Positions 47,748 through 59,456 of a stretch of DNA of 64,000 bases are shown here, piece by piece (position 1 is the first letter of the stretch; each line of letters opens with the position of its first letter). Made by a program: the position numbers and the translations under genes. The DNA comes from Chloranthus sessilifolius (Eukaryota; Streptophyta; Magnoliopsida; Chloranthales; Chloranthaceae). The notes under the pieces were generated by a model. That model saw nothing but the letters and a program-made list of their open reading frames with translations. It was not told the origin of the DNA and searched no databases. The DNA lies in assembly GCA_021018995.1 (NCBI GenBank), contig CM037585.1:70806646-70870645 (forward strand). Reading direction: 5' to 3'.

Positions 47748-48353
47748 GCTCTAGGTCCTGTTGATCCAGGGCACATTATAAAAAAATAGCACGTACTCTC
47801 AAAAAGCATTGCGACATCTATTCGCTTCGCTCAGGTAGTCGTGCTAAATAAACTTCGGGATTAATGGGTTCGCCCAAAGACCTTGAGCCCTGCTTCAAGC
47901 AGGGGCACCCGTGACCAGTCAAATGAGGTAGTCAATGCCTCATTTGATTAGACACAAATTGTAGAACCTTGTGTAATTGCTTTGCGCCTATCTTTGAATG
48001 TGGGTCGATCACCCTCCTTACTTATAAAGTTATTGTATTCAAAATGAATCTTGAACATCAACCACCTTCAAATCATCTTGAGAAGCGACTATTTTTCCTA
48101 GCTATTGGGCTTTCGCAACTCATTCCACCTCAGTTATGCCCAGTTATGTCGCTAAGCGCTTGGGAATCGATTACCTTGAGAAACGACCATTTTTTCTGAT
48201 ATACAGGGCTTTCATTTTCTCACCATGATACTCATCTAATATTTGAAGTTTATTTTGGAATATAGCAGACTCGTTAGTAATGCCTTGGGCCACTTCGAAT
48301 GTCTCTTGTCTTTGACATTCGATCATTAGTGATCAGATGCCAAAAAGGGCATC
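47748..48353 (+). other. T2 3' region, last part, with a third palindrome copy and polypurine tract
   Basis: 47881-47960 is a shorter, diverged third copy of the palindrome module: CCCTGCTTCAAGCAGGG (47888-47904), then a GTCAATGCCTCATTTGAT tail. AAAAAGGGCATC (48342-48353) directly before the LTR is the probable polypurine tract. No gene. Confidence 0.65.
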
Positions 48354-48487
48354 TGTAGACACCCAAATTTAGCACATGGCCTGATCAACACATACTTTGA
48401 GAAAGGCATACCCTCAAGCTTTCAAAAGTATTTCTCAAACCCTTAAGAATCTTCCTAAAATCCTTAGGAATCATCCCAAACCCTTAC
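48354..48487 (+). repeat. T2 3' LTR, first piece
   Basis: TGTAGACACCCAAATTT... aligns with the first 134 bp of the 5' LTR at about 85% by eye. Similarity ends near 48487 where Athila-like sequence begins. Confidence 0.85.
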
Positions 48488-49020
48488 GATCTGGAGCAAC
48501 CGCCAAACAAGGAGCATCTCGATTGCAACAGGAGCAAATCTTCTCGAGTTTGCATCCCTTTCTCCTTGCATTTATTTTTCAATTTTTAAATTCTTGAGAA
48601 CCAACAGTTTTGTTGTGTTTGATGTTTATTTTGATTATAATCTCTGCTATTTTTTTTAGTAATGCTGATTTTTTTTTTACAAAACCAAATACAAAAATAA
48701 AAGAAAATGTAAACACAAAATAGAAAATTTCCTAATTTTTTTATTATTTTACAACAATAGTACATAAGGGTTCTTGTGGAGCCCAGGCTGATCACAAACA
48801 CATAAAAAAGTAAAAAATTATAAAATCATAAAAATAATTTCTCTAGATGGGCTATTTTCCTCTGCCTCTATTCATTTTCCCCCATCTCGAACTGCTAAGA
48901 TCATGGCCTTTCATTTTGAGGAATCATGTAGGATAATGAGTAGTGGATCATATGCTGTTTTGAGTATTCAATGGAGCCACTTATTTTATTTTCCTTCGCG
49001 ATTTCTTCACCATAAATGGA
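48488..49020 (+). other. Left remnant of the Athila-like insertion, no gene seen
   Basis: A/T-rich, with T- and A-runs. It is assigned to the Athila-like piece only because it lies between the T2 LTR and C3's target duplication. Confidence 0.4.
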
Positions 49021-49025
49021 TCTCA
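49021..49025. repeat. Target site duplication of C3, left copy (TCTCA)
   Basis: Identical to 59452-59456 on the other side. Confidence 0.93.
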
Positions 49026-50101
49026 TGTAACAATCCCCAGTAGTAACACTGTACTGGTAAAGTATCTGATCAGGTCAGGTCAGGTCATGCGTGACAATCA
49101 CACTAGGATAGTCCATTAATGTTTGAAATAGGGCCCTTAAGCTAAAGTAAAGTAACAGCTAAATAAATTGGTCTTAGAAAACCGACCATACAAATATATA
49201 CCAACAGTGGTCTCTATCTTTGTAACATTCTTCCGCAACAGCTAAACAGCTAAAGTAAAGTAACACATAGATATATATATATATATATATACCAACAACA
49301 GTATATACATGCTATATATATAAGATAAACCAATGAAACCAAGGGCTTTACTAAATAGCCAAAGGAAACAAAGGAAAGGCCTGATTTTCGTTTTACTGTT
49401 GAACTAAAAGACAGAAACATTTTTGTTTCTTTTTGTTCTCATGTTTTACATGAAATACCTTAGATCTTTGTATAGGCTTTGCATAAAGCCGTTACCTGCT
49501 GTAGCTGGTAAGCAACTTGGATGCAAAAACTAGAACACGACTCCAATGAGTCATGCGATCAGCGCATGCACGCAAGGTCAAGGCCTCCTATTAAAAGGCA
49601 AAGTCCCTTGCCTCTAGAGTGTTTTGATCGAAAGAAATAAATTAGTAATAGAATGAAAAACAAAAGTTCTTAGTCTACTCCGGCTTTCAGTTCTACTCCT
49701 CTGCTTCATACTCAAAATTGGCAGCAAACACCGTAGAAAGGTAGGCTCTTTGTACCAGTTCTATTTAAATATATAGAGTAAAGGCAGATCTTCGCACTCC
49801 GGATAATCGGTAGATGCATAGATTTGTGGAAGAAATCTACATATATATTTACATATATAGCTATAGCTATATATATATCTATTTATAGTACAAGTTATAT
49901 GAACAAAAGTACAGATGTCTGCACGTCAAAATTATATAACAATATATATATCAAAAATATGCAGAAATTGTGGACGTTAGAGATATATAGATAGATATAT
50001 ATATATATACCAATATATATGAATTTGCAAACAAAAAGGAAGAAGAAAAACTGAGTAAAACAGCAAAGAAGACGACCTACCTGAAGCCCTGCAAGCCAGG
50101 C

Positions 50102-50608
50102 TTGCCGCGGCAACCTCAAGGGGTTGCCGCAGCAAGACCCTCTACTGAGTGGCTTGCCGCGACAAGCATTGTGTGTTGCCGCGGCAACCCTATGCTCAAA
50201 CCACTGTGTGGTATTTCGATCATATCTTTTGACCCTGACCTCCAAATGGCACGATTCTTAATGCATTGGAAAGTAGAAAAGGAGACCTACAACTTTCATG
50301 TCGTAACTAAACTCTAAATCCGATGTTTAAAGGGTCAAAAATTAGTGACTCGATGCGGTAATGTACTCAAGCTTGCCGCGGCAAAAGTATACTCAGACCA
50401 CTGTGTGATATTTTAATCATATCTTTTGATCTCGAACTTTGATTGATAGGATTCTTAATGCGTTAGAAAGGGAATAACGAGCACTATAACTTTTATGAAG
50501 GAACTAATTTCTATATCCAACGTTTAAGGGGTTAAAAAGTAGTGACAAGTCACGCTAACATGAAACTACAAAGCTTGCCGCGGCAACCTATGTTGCTTGC
50601 CGCGGCAA
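50102..50608. repeat. Cluster of TTGCCGCGGCAA palindromes in C3's 5' LTR
   Basis: Exact 12-bp palindromes at 50102-50113, 50176-50187, 50373-50384, 50575-50586 and 50597-50608, plus variants near 50123 and 50153. The 3' LTR has the matching cluster at 56560-57085, where several copies read CCGTGG or CTGCGG. Confidence 0.93.
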
Positions 50609-52054
50609 CCCTGCATCTGACACACTTGGCGACACCTTTGTCAGGGGTTTGTGCTGGGTTGACTTGCCGAGTTTGACTATGAGACTTGGGATCATAAATG
50701 ATCCATATTTGAAATCTATGTTGACCCAATAAATTATTAAAAATACTAAACCTATGAACGACATTTCTAGGTGCCACTTGGTACACATGACGCGTTTGTT
50801 TGAAGACGAGCGTGCACAGGAAACTAGTTACACATAAATCTGGTGTAAGGTAGGGAATGTACTTTGCTAACTTGTGTTTTAATTGCTCATTCACATCTAG
50901 ATTGCATATAAAATTATTTTATTCAATAAAGCTATAAGTATAAAATAGTTGCTTATAATGAGATAGATTCGATGTATTCTGTTGTAGGGACTTTTTTGAA
51001 CTAAATGATATTGAGTTTTATATTCTTATCTAGTTAAGTAAACTCTTAGTAGAATCATGTGTACAGGAAATATAATATCTGATTAAATTTTGTTTTCTGA
51101 GGATGATAGATATTAGTAAATGAAGGAATGTTTTGCATGATGGATATCAGTAACCTATGAATAGTTACCAACTGCAATGTGATATTTAATTTGGAATGGA
51201 TAAGATATGCTCGAATTAAGGTTAAGAAATAAGGATGACAAGCGTGGTATATAAAGATGATTAGTAGTACCATGCCAATGTTGTTTTGATGAATTCAGCC
51301 TTAAAGTATTCAACTTTGTTAAAATCAGTTTGGATAAACTATTAGTTAAGAATAAGAAGCTCAATTTTGAATTAGTATGAGCATGATAGTGTAGCTTTGA
51401 TACGTTCAGCTTGGATAAGTTCAGTGTTAATCAATAGTTAACTCAGTCAGTTAAGTATGCTAGTTTCATGATGTATAAACATGCAAGATCAGTAATGCTA
51501 ATTCAGTGAGATGGAAAAAAAGGATACGAGCAGTTTTCAATGCATGAATATAAATAGTTATGCTAGGTTAGTATGCTAGTATGCAAGTTTCAGATTATAC
51601 TAAAGGAAGTTTTGATAAATGATTATGAGCATATCAGTTCGATAAGATCAACTTGACACATGTTATTATATTAGAACTATTGTCAAACCAATTTAGATGA
51701 CTAGATATTGATCAGTAGATGAATTTGTATGTATGATGATACTTGATGAGTTTAGAGGAAGTATAATGTATGCACATGCCAGTTTTCAATGTATTACTAT
51801 GACTGCTGGTGTTAGATCAGCTTAGAAATCTACAGACTTGATGCAAGCTTTACATAATTATGATGCTAGTTCAGCTTGGATTCATGAATATCAATGATTA
51901 CGATAGTTGCAGTCATATATGATCATGTGGGTTCATTTATTCAAATCAGTTTTGCTATATGATATCTGTTCACGATGTGCTCGCATATATATCATGCATT
52001 GTTCATATTCTATTATCTTTGATGTCATGTACACATCTTTAATGCATCTTGAAA

Positions 52055-52312
52055 CAAGTGATCCCGCTAACTCGGGAGCTTGATATCCCGTCCAAGTGAT
52101 CCCGCTAACTCGGGAGCTTGATATCCCATCCAAGTGATCCCGCTAACTCGGGAGCTTGATATCCTGTCCAAGTGATCCCCCTAACTCGGGAGCTTGATAT
52201 CTCGTCCAAGTGATCCCGCTAACTCGGGGGCTTGATTTCCTCGGTCCAAGTGATCCCGCTAACTCGGGAGCTTGACAAGTGATCCCGCCAACTCGGGAGC
52301 TTGATTTTCTTC
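52055..52312 (+). repeat. Minisatellite in C3's 5' LTR, seven units of about 38 bp
   Basis: The unit starts CAAGTGATCCCGCTAACTC and continues GGGAGCTTGATATCC. One unit is only 29 bp. Each unit can pair CCCG with CGGG around CTAACT. Confidence 0.95.
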
Positions 52313-53009
52313 TTTCTTGTTCTGGTACATGTCTTGTTTCAACATGATTCATTGATCTCGCCTGATTCCTTGTCAACATGAATATGTCAGCATTGTCAGC
52401 ATGATACAATAATTGCATGATTTGGTGCTTGTTCTGTTATATACTGTTAGGATATGTAGATGCTAGAATGGACCTAATATAAGATGACATGTGTTTCGTT
52501 TTATTTTACATCTAGACATGAATGGATAATCTAACATATAAATTAGCACTTTAAATTATCCCTGCTGAGGTTTGATGATAGCTCATCCTACGACTTTATG
52601 TCTTAGCTACAGATATTGCTTAAGACCCTGAGCATGAAGCTGATCGTACCTACCAGTCTAAGGAGGAGGACGAGGAGGAAGGTTCTACTGAGGACTTCTT
52701 TCCTTGAGAGGTTTGGGAGAGATAGAGAATTGTTTTTAAAATATTAAATATGTATAAATAGCAGTGTGATTTAAGATAGTTTACTACTTCAGATATAGGT
52801 TTCTGTTTATATTTCATGTTCAATTTACTGCTTTAGATAAAAGAATGGATATCAGTTGTTGCCATATTTCTTCGTATCAGAGTTAATTAAATTCGCTTCC
52901 GCATATGTAACACTTTGTACATGATGCCCTTGTATGACATGATCTTGTTAGGTGATCTGACGGCGCGACCTTTCCCATTTACGAGAATGGGAAAAGTCGG
53001 GCTGTCACA

Positions 53010-53468
53010 GGTGGTATCAAAGCCCGGCATTAAGTCTTTCGAGACTTAACTCTGACACGGATATATGGCAAGACTTCTGATGTTCGTTCAGTGTTAGAGC
53101 CTAGGCTTTAGGTCTTTAGGTCTTTAGGTCTTTAGGTCTTCTAGAGACTCAAGGCTATGACACTAGGTTCTATTAGAGCATAGGTTTTGGATCTATATGA
53201 GCACTTTTGACTGGAGTGATCGGTTAATAGTGATCGAAGTATGCCTTTAGGATCCGAGTTAGGATGTAAATGTTTTCAAGTTATGGGATCATGATGATCA
53301 CGATCATTGTTAATTGGAACATTTATTTCATTTTGACAGATCAATATGGCACCTCGCAAAAGAGCTAGGACCATGTATGCTGGGAAGAATGATCATGAAC
53401 AAACTAGGCAAATACTGGAGACAATGGTCAGAACAATGGCCCGATAGAATGAGTTACTTACGACACTA
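53010..53468 (+). other. C3 initiator-Met primer binding site and leader
   Basis: TGGTATCAAAGCCCGG at 53012-53027 is a close match to the usual TGGTATCAGAGC primer site. The leader has a short GTCTTTAG tandem run near 53110-53140. A gag start with MAPRKRARTM lies near 53346. Confidence 0.85.
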
Positions 53469-53954
53469 GTGCAGTCCACTGTACACACTTCTTCGCCCGC
53501 ACTCATTGGGTCATGCTCACGGTGCAGAATACAGCACAAGACGGGGAAATGTAGGTGGGTTACAGGTGAGTGTTTCAGATATGGCAGACTAGGGCATCTG
53601 ATAAAAGATTACCCTACGATGAAAATGAAAAAGATGACACCCGAATTTCAGCAACCTGCTCAAGGTGTTTATCCAAAACCGACCATATCTACACCTTCAG
53701 GGTCATTCCATCACTCGAACCCTACTCTAACGGGAGCGTTTGGAATTCCACAAATTTCACGCACCTCTTCAACCATTCCGTTAGCATTCTGTGGAAAATG
53801 TGGGAAGACACATAACATGGAGGAATGTCATAGAGCATCTGGGGCGTGCTTTCGTTGTGGTATGATGGGACATCGGATTAAGGAGTGCCCAAAGATGGTG
53901 GGAACGACATCAAAGACAGCACAAGATGCCCAAACCAGCAACGATATTATCTAA
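53346..53954 (+). pseudogene. C3 gag remains with two CCHC knuckles
   Basis: Starts near 53346 (MAPRKRARTMYAGKN). From 53469 comes a 161-residue frame with paired Cys/His knuckles, one around CFRYGRLGHLIKDYP and one complete set CGKCGKTHNMEECHRASGAC followed by FRCGMMGHRIKECP. These zinc knuckles bind element RNA. The CxxCG...H...C then CFxCGxxGH spacing is typical of Tekay-type gag. The main capsid part is not seen. Broken. Confidence 0.82.
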
Positions 53955-54146
53955 GGCATGTGAACTATTTAGTTATAAGTTATTTAAATTATTTATGAGA
54001 AAGGTGCATCTAGGTCAATAATTTATATATGTGTACATCTAATATATTGTTTTCTTTTCATTAGTTTTAGAAATGATAAATTTATAGTTGTGAAGTAGAC
54101 AGAATTTAGCTAACAATAGTAAATCTATATCTTAGGTATCTGGTAA
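53955..54146 (+). other. C3 internal spacer
   Basis: A/T-rich, no domain recognised. Confidence 0.5.
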
Positions 54147-54620
54147 TTGTATCCAGAGGATGCCTACTTATTATATGAGGCTCATGTTTTGGTAGATCTT
54201 GTATCAGCACATTCCTTTGTTACACCCAATTTGTTGAAAGTTAGGAAAATTGGGAGCCACCTCAGAACCTCTCGACTTTATTGTGACGTGTCAGTCCCGA
54301 CTAGACAGTCTATCACTACTAACATGGTATGTCAATCAATCATCATCGTACTCTAAGGTGACGATGACTATGAAGCAATAGCTGAGTGATTTTACTCGAT
54401 TTACTCGATATGCAAGAATTCACTGTAATCCTTGGCATGGATTGGCTATCCAATCATCATACGAGCATTGATTGTAGAAGCAGATTGCCAATAGCCTGTG
54501 AATTCCCTAATATCTTTCCTACTAAGTTGTTAGGATTTTTGCCTGGCAAGGAAGTGGAATTCGCTAGTAATTTTGCCCCAGGCACAGAGAAGGTATCAAA
54601 GGCGCTTTATCAAATGGCAC
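54147..54620 (+). pseudogene. C3 protease remains
   Basis: VLVDLVSAHSFVTPN is the retropepsin-site region. DLLDMQEFTVILGMDWLSNHHTSIDC near 54398-54475 is the conserved end of protease in chromoviruses, followed by the FPNIFPTKLLGFLPGKEVEF lead-in to RT. Broken. Confidence 0.78.
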
Positions 54621-54830
54621 CGACATAGTTGAAAAGAACTTAAGGAGCAATTCCAAGAGCTTCTTGATAAAGGTTTATCAGACCGAGTGTGTTTCCGTGA
54701 GGTGCACAAGTATTATTCATGAAGAAGAAAAATGGTCAATGCGTCTTCCCATTGACTACCGTCAACTCAATAAACTGACAATCAAGAATAGATATCCACT
54801 CTCTCGAATTGACGAAGCTCATAAGTCAGC
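54621..54830 (+). pseudogene. C3 reverse transcriptase remains
   Basis: Recognisable from KELKEQFQELLDKGL-like and MRLPIDYRQLNKLTIKNRYP-like stretches, typical of chromovirus RT. Only part of the domain can be recognised. Confidence 0.75.
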
Positions 54831-55240
54831 CAATGTCATTCATCCTGATAGCACGAAGATGTATCAGGACTTAAAGAAGACGTTTAGGTGGAATGGCTAG
54901 AAGCGAGAAGTGGCAGAATATGTTGTGAAAAGTTTGATCTGTCAGCAAGTAAAGGTCAAACACAACCATCCCGCTAGTCTGTTACAGCCACTGCCCATAC
55001 CAGAGTGGAAAGGAGAGAACATTTTCATGGATTTTATCTTTGACTTCCCCCGTACGCAGAAGGGTTACAATGCAATTTGGGTGATGATAGATCATCTCAC
55101 AAAATCAGCACATTTCTTACCCTACAATATGCGGTATACAACATCCACGTTGCCCGACGTCTGTCTAAGGGAAATAGTCAGACTACATGGGATACCAATG
55201 AGTATGGTGTTAGACCATGATCGAAATAACTTGAAATAAC
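54831..55240 (+). pseudogene. C3 integrase remains
   Basis: HPDSTKMYQDLKKTFRWNG and C..Q..K..H.HPASLLQPLPIP mark the zinc-binding part. The catalytic core begins WKGENIFMDFIFDFPRTQKGYNAIWVMIDHLTKSAHFLP and goes to LREIVRLHGIPMSMVLDHD. Tekay-type sequence; incomplete, and no chromodomain is seen. Confidence 0.78.
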
Positions 55241-55475
55241 ATGCTGGTATTTAGCATTAAAATATAATACTAGTGTAAAATTTTATAACATTAAATATTG
55301 AGAATATTCAAGCTAATTTGAATACTAAATAGTAATATTGCAAAAATGTTGTTAGTAAACACCACATGTTGTATAGGCCTTACCCCATTTATGCACATTG
55401 ATTTTGACAATCACCTCTTACCCAGAAAATCCCGGTCTTATTTTTGAGGACGAAAATTCCTAAAATAGGGGAAAA
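55241..55475 (+). other. C3 3' internal end and polypurine tract
   Basis: A/T-rich, ending GAGGACGAAAATTCC and AAAATAGGGGAAAA directly before the 3' LTR, a typical chromovirus polypurine context. Confidence 0.8.
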
Positions 55476-58400
55476 TGTAACAATCCCTAGTAGTAACAGT
55501 GTACTGCTAAAGTATCTGATCAGGTCAGGTCAGGTCATGCGTGATGATCGCACTAGGATAGTCCATTAATGTTCGAAATAGGGCCCTTAAGCTAAAGTAA
55601 AGTAACAACTAAATAAATTGGTCTTAGAAAACCGACCATACAAATATATACAAACAGTGGTCTCTATCTTTGTAACATTCTTCCGCAACAGCTAAACAGC
55701 TAAAGTAAAGTAACACATAGATATATATATATATATATATATATACCAACAGTAGTATATACATGCTATATATATAAGTTAAACCGAGGAAACCAAGGGC
55801 TTTACTAAATAGCCAAAGGAAACAAAGGAAAGGCCTGATTTTCGTTTTACTGTTGAGCTAAAAGACAAAAACATTTTTGTTTCTTTTTGTTCTCTTGTTT
55901 TACATGAAATACCTTAGATCTTTATATAGGCTTTGCATAAAGTCGTTACCTGCTGTAGCTGGTAAGCTACTTGCATGCAAAAATTAGAGCACAACTCCAA
56001 TGAGTCATGCGATCTGCGCATGCACGCAAGGTCAAGGCCTCCTATTAAAAGGCAAAGTCCCTTGCCTCTAGAGTGTTTTGATCGGAAGAAATAAATTAGT
56101 AACAGAATGAAAAACAAAAGTTTTTAGTCTGCTCCAGCTTTCAGTTCTACTCCTCTGCTTCATACTCGAAATCGGCAGCAAACACCGTAGAAAGGTAAGC
56201 TCTTTGTACCAGTTCTATTTAAATATATAGAGTAAAGGCAGATCTTCGCACTCCGGATAATCGGTAGATGCATAGATCTGTGGAGTAAATCTACATATAT
56301 ATTTACATATATAGCTATAGCTATATATATATATAGTACAAGTTATATGAACAAAAGTACAGATGTCTGCACGTCAAAATTATATAACAATATATATATC
56401 AAAAATATGTAGAAATTGTGGACGTTAGACATATATAGATAAATAGATATATATATATATATATACCAATATATATGAATCTGCAAACAAAAAGGAAGAA
56501 GAAAAACAGAGTTAAACAGCAAAGAAGATGACCTACCTGAAGCCCGGCAAGCCAGGCTTTCCGTGGCAACCTCAAGGGGTTGCCGCGGTAAGACCCTCTG
56601 CTGAGTGGCTTGCCGTGGCAAGGTTCTTGCCGCGGCAAGCATTGTGTGTTGCCGCGGCAACCCTATGCTCAAACCACTGTGTGGTGTTTTGGTCATATCG
56701 TTTGACCCCGACCTCTAAATGGCATGATTCGTAATGCGTTGGAAAGTAAACTAGGAGACCTACAACTTTCATGAAGTAACTAAACTCTAAATCCAACGTT
56801 TAAAGGGTCAAAAATTAGTCACACGATGCGGCAAGGTACTCAAGCTTGCCGCGGCAACAGTATACTCAGACCACTGTGTGATATTCTAACGATATCTTTT
56901 GATCCTGAACTCCGATTGACATGATTCTTAATGCGTTCGAAAGGGGACAACGAGCCCTACAACCTTCATGAAGGAACTAATTTCTGAATCTAATTTTTAA
57001 GGGGTCAAAAAGTAGTGACAAGGTGCAGTAACATGCAACTACAAAGCTTGCCGCGGCAACCTATGTTGCTTGCTGCGGCAACCCTGTATCTGACACACTT
57101 GGCGACACCTCTGTCAGGGGTTTGTGCTGGGTTGACTTGTCGAGTTTTACAATGAGACTTGGGACCATAAATGGTCCATATTTGGGGTCTATGTTGACCC
57201 AATAAACCATTAAAAATACTAAACCTATGAACGACATTTCTAGGTGCCACTTGATACACATGACGCGTTTGCTTGAAGACGAGCGTGCACGGGAAACTAG
57301 TTACAGATAAATCTGGTGTAAAGTAGGGAATGTACTTTGCTAACTTGTGTTTTAATTGCTCATTCACATCTAGATAGCATATAAAATTATTTTATTCAAT
57401 AAAGCTATAAGTATAAAATAGTTGCTTATAATGAGATAGATTCGATGTATACTGTTGTAGGGACTTTTCTGAACTAAATGATATTGAGTTTTATATTCTC
57501 ATCTAGTTAAGTAAAATCTTAGTAGAATCATGTGTACAGGAAATATAATATCTGATTAAATTTTGTTTTCTGAGGATGATAGATATTAGTAAATGAAGAA
57601 ATGTTTTGCATGATGGATATCAGTAACCTATGAATAGTTACCAACTGTAATGTGATATTTAATTTGGAATGGATAAGATATGCTCGAATTAAGGTTAAGA
57701 AATAAGGAGGACAAGCATGGTATATAAAGATGATTAGTAGTACCATGCCAATGTTGTTTTGATGAATTCCGCCTTAAAGTATTCAACTTTGTTAAAATCA
57801 GTTTGGATAAACTATTAGTTAAGAATAAGAAGCTCAATTTTGAATTAGTGTGAACATGATAGTGTAGCTTTGATACGTTCAGCTTGGATAAGTTCAGTGT
57901 TAATCAATAGTTAACTCAGTCAGTTAAGTATGCTAGTTTCATGATGTATAAACATGCAAGATCAGTAATGCTAATTCAGCGAGATGGAAAAAAGGATACG
58001 AGCAGTTTTCAATGCATGAATATAAATAGTTATGCTAGGTTAGTATGCTAGTATGCAGTTTCAGATTATACTAAAGGAAGTTTCGATAAATGATTATGAG
58101 CATATCAGTTCGATAAGATCAGCTTGACACATGTTATTATATTAGAACTATTATCAAACCATTTTAGATGACTGGATATCGATCAGTAGATGAATTTGTA
58201 TGTATGATGATACTTGATGAGTTTAGAGGGTGTATAATGTATGCGCATGCTAGTTTTCAATGTATTACTCTGACTGCTGGTGTTAGATCAGCTTAGAAAT
58301 CTACAGACTTGATGCAAGCTTTAAATAATTATGATGCTAGTTCAGCTTGGATACATGAATATCAATGATTACGATAGTTGCAGTCATATATGATCATGTG

Positions 58401-59451
58401 GGTTCAATTATTCAAATCAGTTTTGCTATATGATATCTGTTCACGATGTGCTCGCATATATATCATGCATTGTTCATATTCTGTTATCTTTGATGTCATG
58501 TACACGTTTTTAATGCATCTTGAAACAAGTGATCCCGCTAACTCGGGAGCTTGATATCCTGTCCAAGTGATCCCGCTAACTCGGGAGCTTGATATCCTGT
58601 CCAAGTGATCCCGCTAACTCGGGAGCTTGATATCCTGTCCAAGTGATTCCGCTAACTCAAGAGCTTGATATCTCGTCCAAGTGATCCCGCTAACTCAGGA
58701 GCTTGATTTCCTTGATCCAAGTGATCCCGCTAACTCGGGAGCTTGATTTTCTTGTTTCTTGTTCTTGTACATGTCTTATTTCAGCATGATTCATTGATCT
58801 CGCCTGATTCCTTGTCAACATGAATATGTCAGCATTGTCAGCATGATACAATAATTGCATGATTTGGTGCTTGTTCTGTTATGTACTGCTAGGATATGTA
58901 GATGCTAGAATGGACCTAATATAAGATGACATGTGTTTCATTTTATTTTGCATCTAGACATGAATGGATAATCTAACATATAAATTAGAACTTTAAATTT
59001 TCTCTGCTGAGCTTTGATGATAGCTCATCCTATGACTTTATGTCTTAGCTGCAGATATTGCTCAAGACCCTGAGCACGAAGCTGATCCTACCTACCAGTC
59101 TGAGGAGGAGGACGAGGAGGAAGGTTCTACTGAGGACTTCTTTCCTTGAGAGGTTTGGGAGAGATAGAGAATTATTTTTAAAATATTTAATATGTATAAA
59201 TAGTAGTGTGATTTAAGATAATTTACTACTAAAGATATAGGTTTCTGTTTATATTTCATGTTCAATTTACTGCTTTAGATAAAAGAATGGATATCAGTTG
59301 TTGCCATATTTCTTCGTATCAGAGTTAATTAAATTCATTTCCGCATATGTAACACTTTGTACACGATGCCCTTGTATGACAGGATCATGTTAGGTGATCC
59401 GACGGCGCGACCTTTCCTATTTACGAGAAGGGGAAAAGTCGGGTTGTCACA
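55476..59451 (+). repeat. C3 3' LTR
   Basis: 3976 bp, aligned with 49026-53009. It holds the palindrome cluster at 56560-57085, modules at about 56691-56779 and 56882-56975, and a six-unit minisatellite at 58526-58752. Confidence 0.92.
58526..58752 (+). repeat. Minisatellite in C3's 3' LTR, six units
   Basis: Same unit as at 52055. The short 29-bp unit of the 5' LTR is absent here, so the arrays have changed in copy number since insertion, when the LTRs were identical. Confidence 0.95.
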
Positions 59452-59456
59452 TCTCA
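59452..59456. repeat. Target site duplication of C3, right copy (TCTCA)
   Basis: Identical to 49021-49025. Confidence 0.93.

Larger units (their letters stand above)
49026..53009 (+). repeat. C3 5' LTR
   Basis: 3984 bp. It contains (TA)n near 49269-49292, a cluster of TTGCCGCGGCAA palindromes (50102-50608), two copies of the shared module about 190 bp apart (50215-50303, 50406-50497), and a seven-unit minisatellite (52055-52312). Any open frames here are short and unlike known proteins. Confidence 0.92.
49026..59451 (+). mobile_element. C3: Tekay/Del-type chromovirus with 4-kb LTRs, youngest insertion
   Basis: LTRs 49026-53009 and 55476-59451 begin TGTAACAATCC and end TGTCACA, with perfect target duplication TCTCA on both sides. 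An initiator-Met primer site follows the 5' LTR, and a GAGGACGAAAATTCC...AGGGGAAAA tract precedes the 3' LTR. Internal remains are of gag, protease, RT and integrase in chromovirus order, but the internal 2.5 kb is about half of what the family usually has, so it is clearly broken. LTR divergence is about 3-5% by eye (2.4% in 51000-51300), making it the most recent event here. Confidence 0.9.

Noticed and set aside
50102-50608. TTGCCGCGGCAA copies as a bacterial-type operator or sign of transfer
   Set aside because: They are confined to the LTRs of a plant chromovirus and occur in both LTRs.
52055-52312. Regular repeats with short spacers resembling a CRISPR array
   Set aside because: The units are head-to-tail minisatellite copies without unique spacers, inside a plant LTR and repeated in the other LTR.
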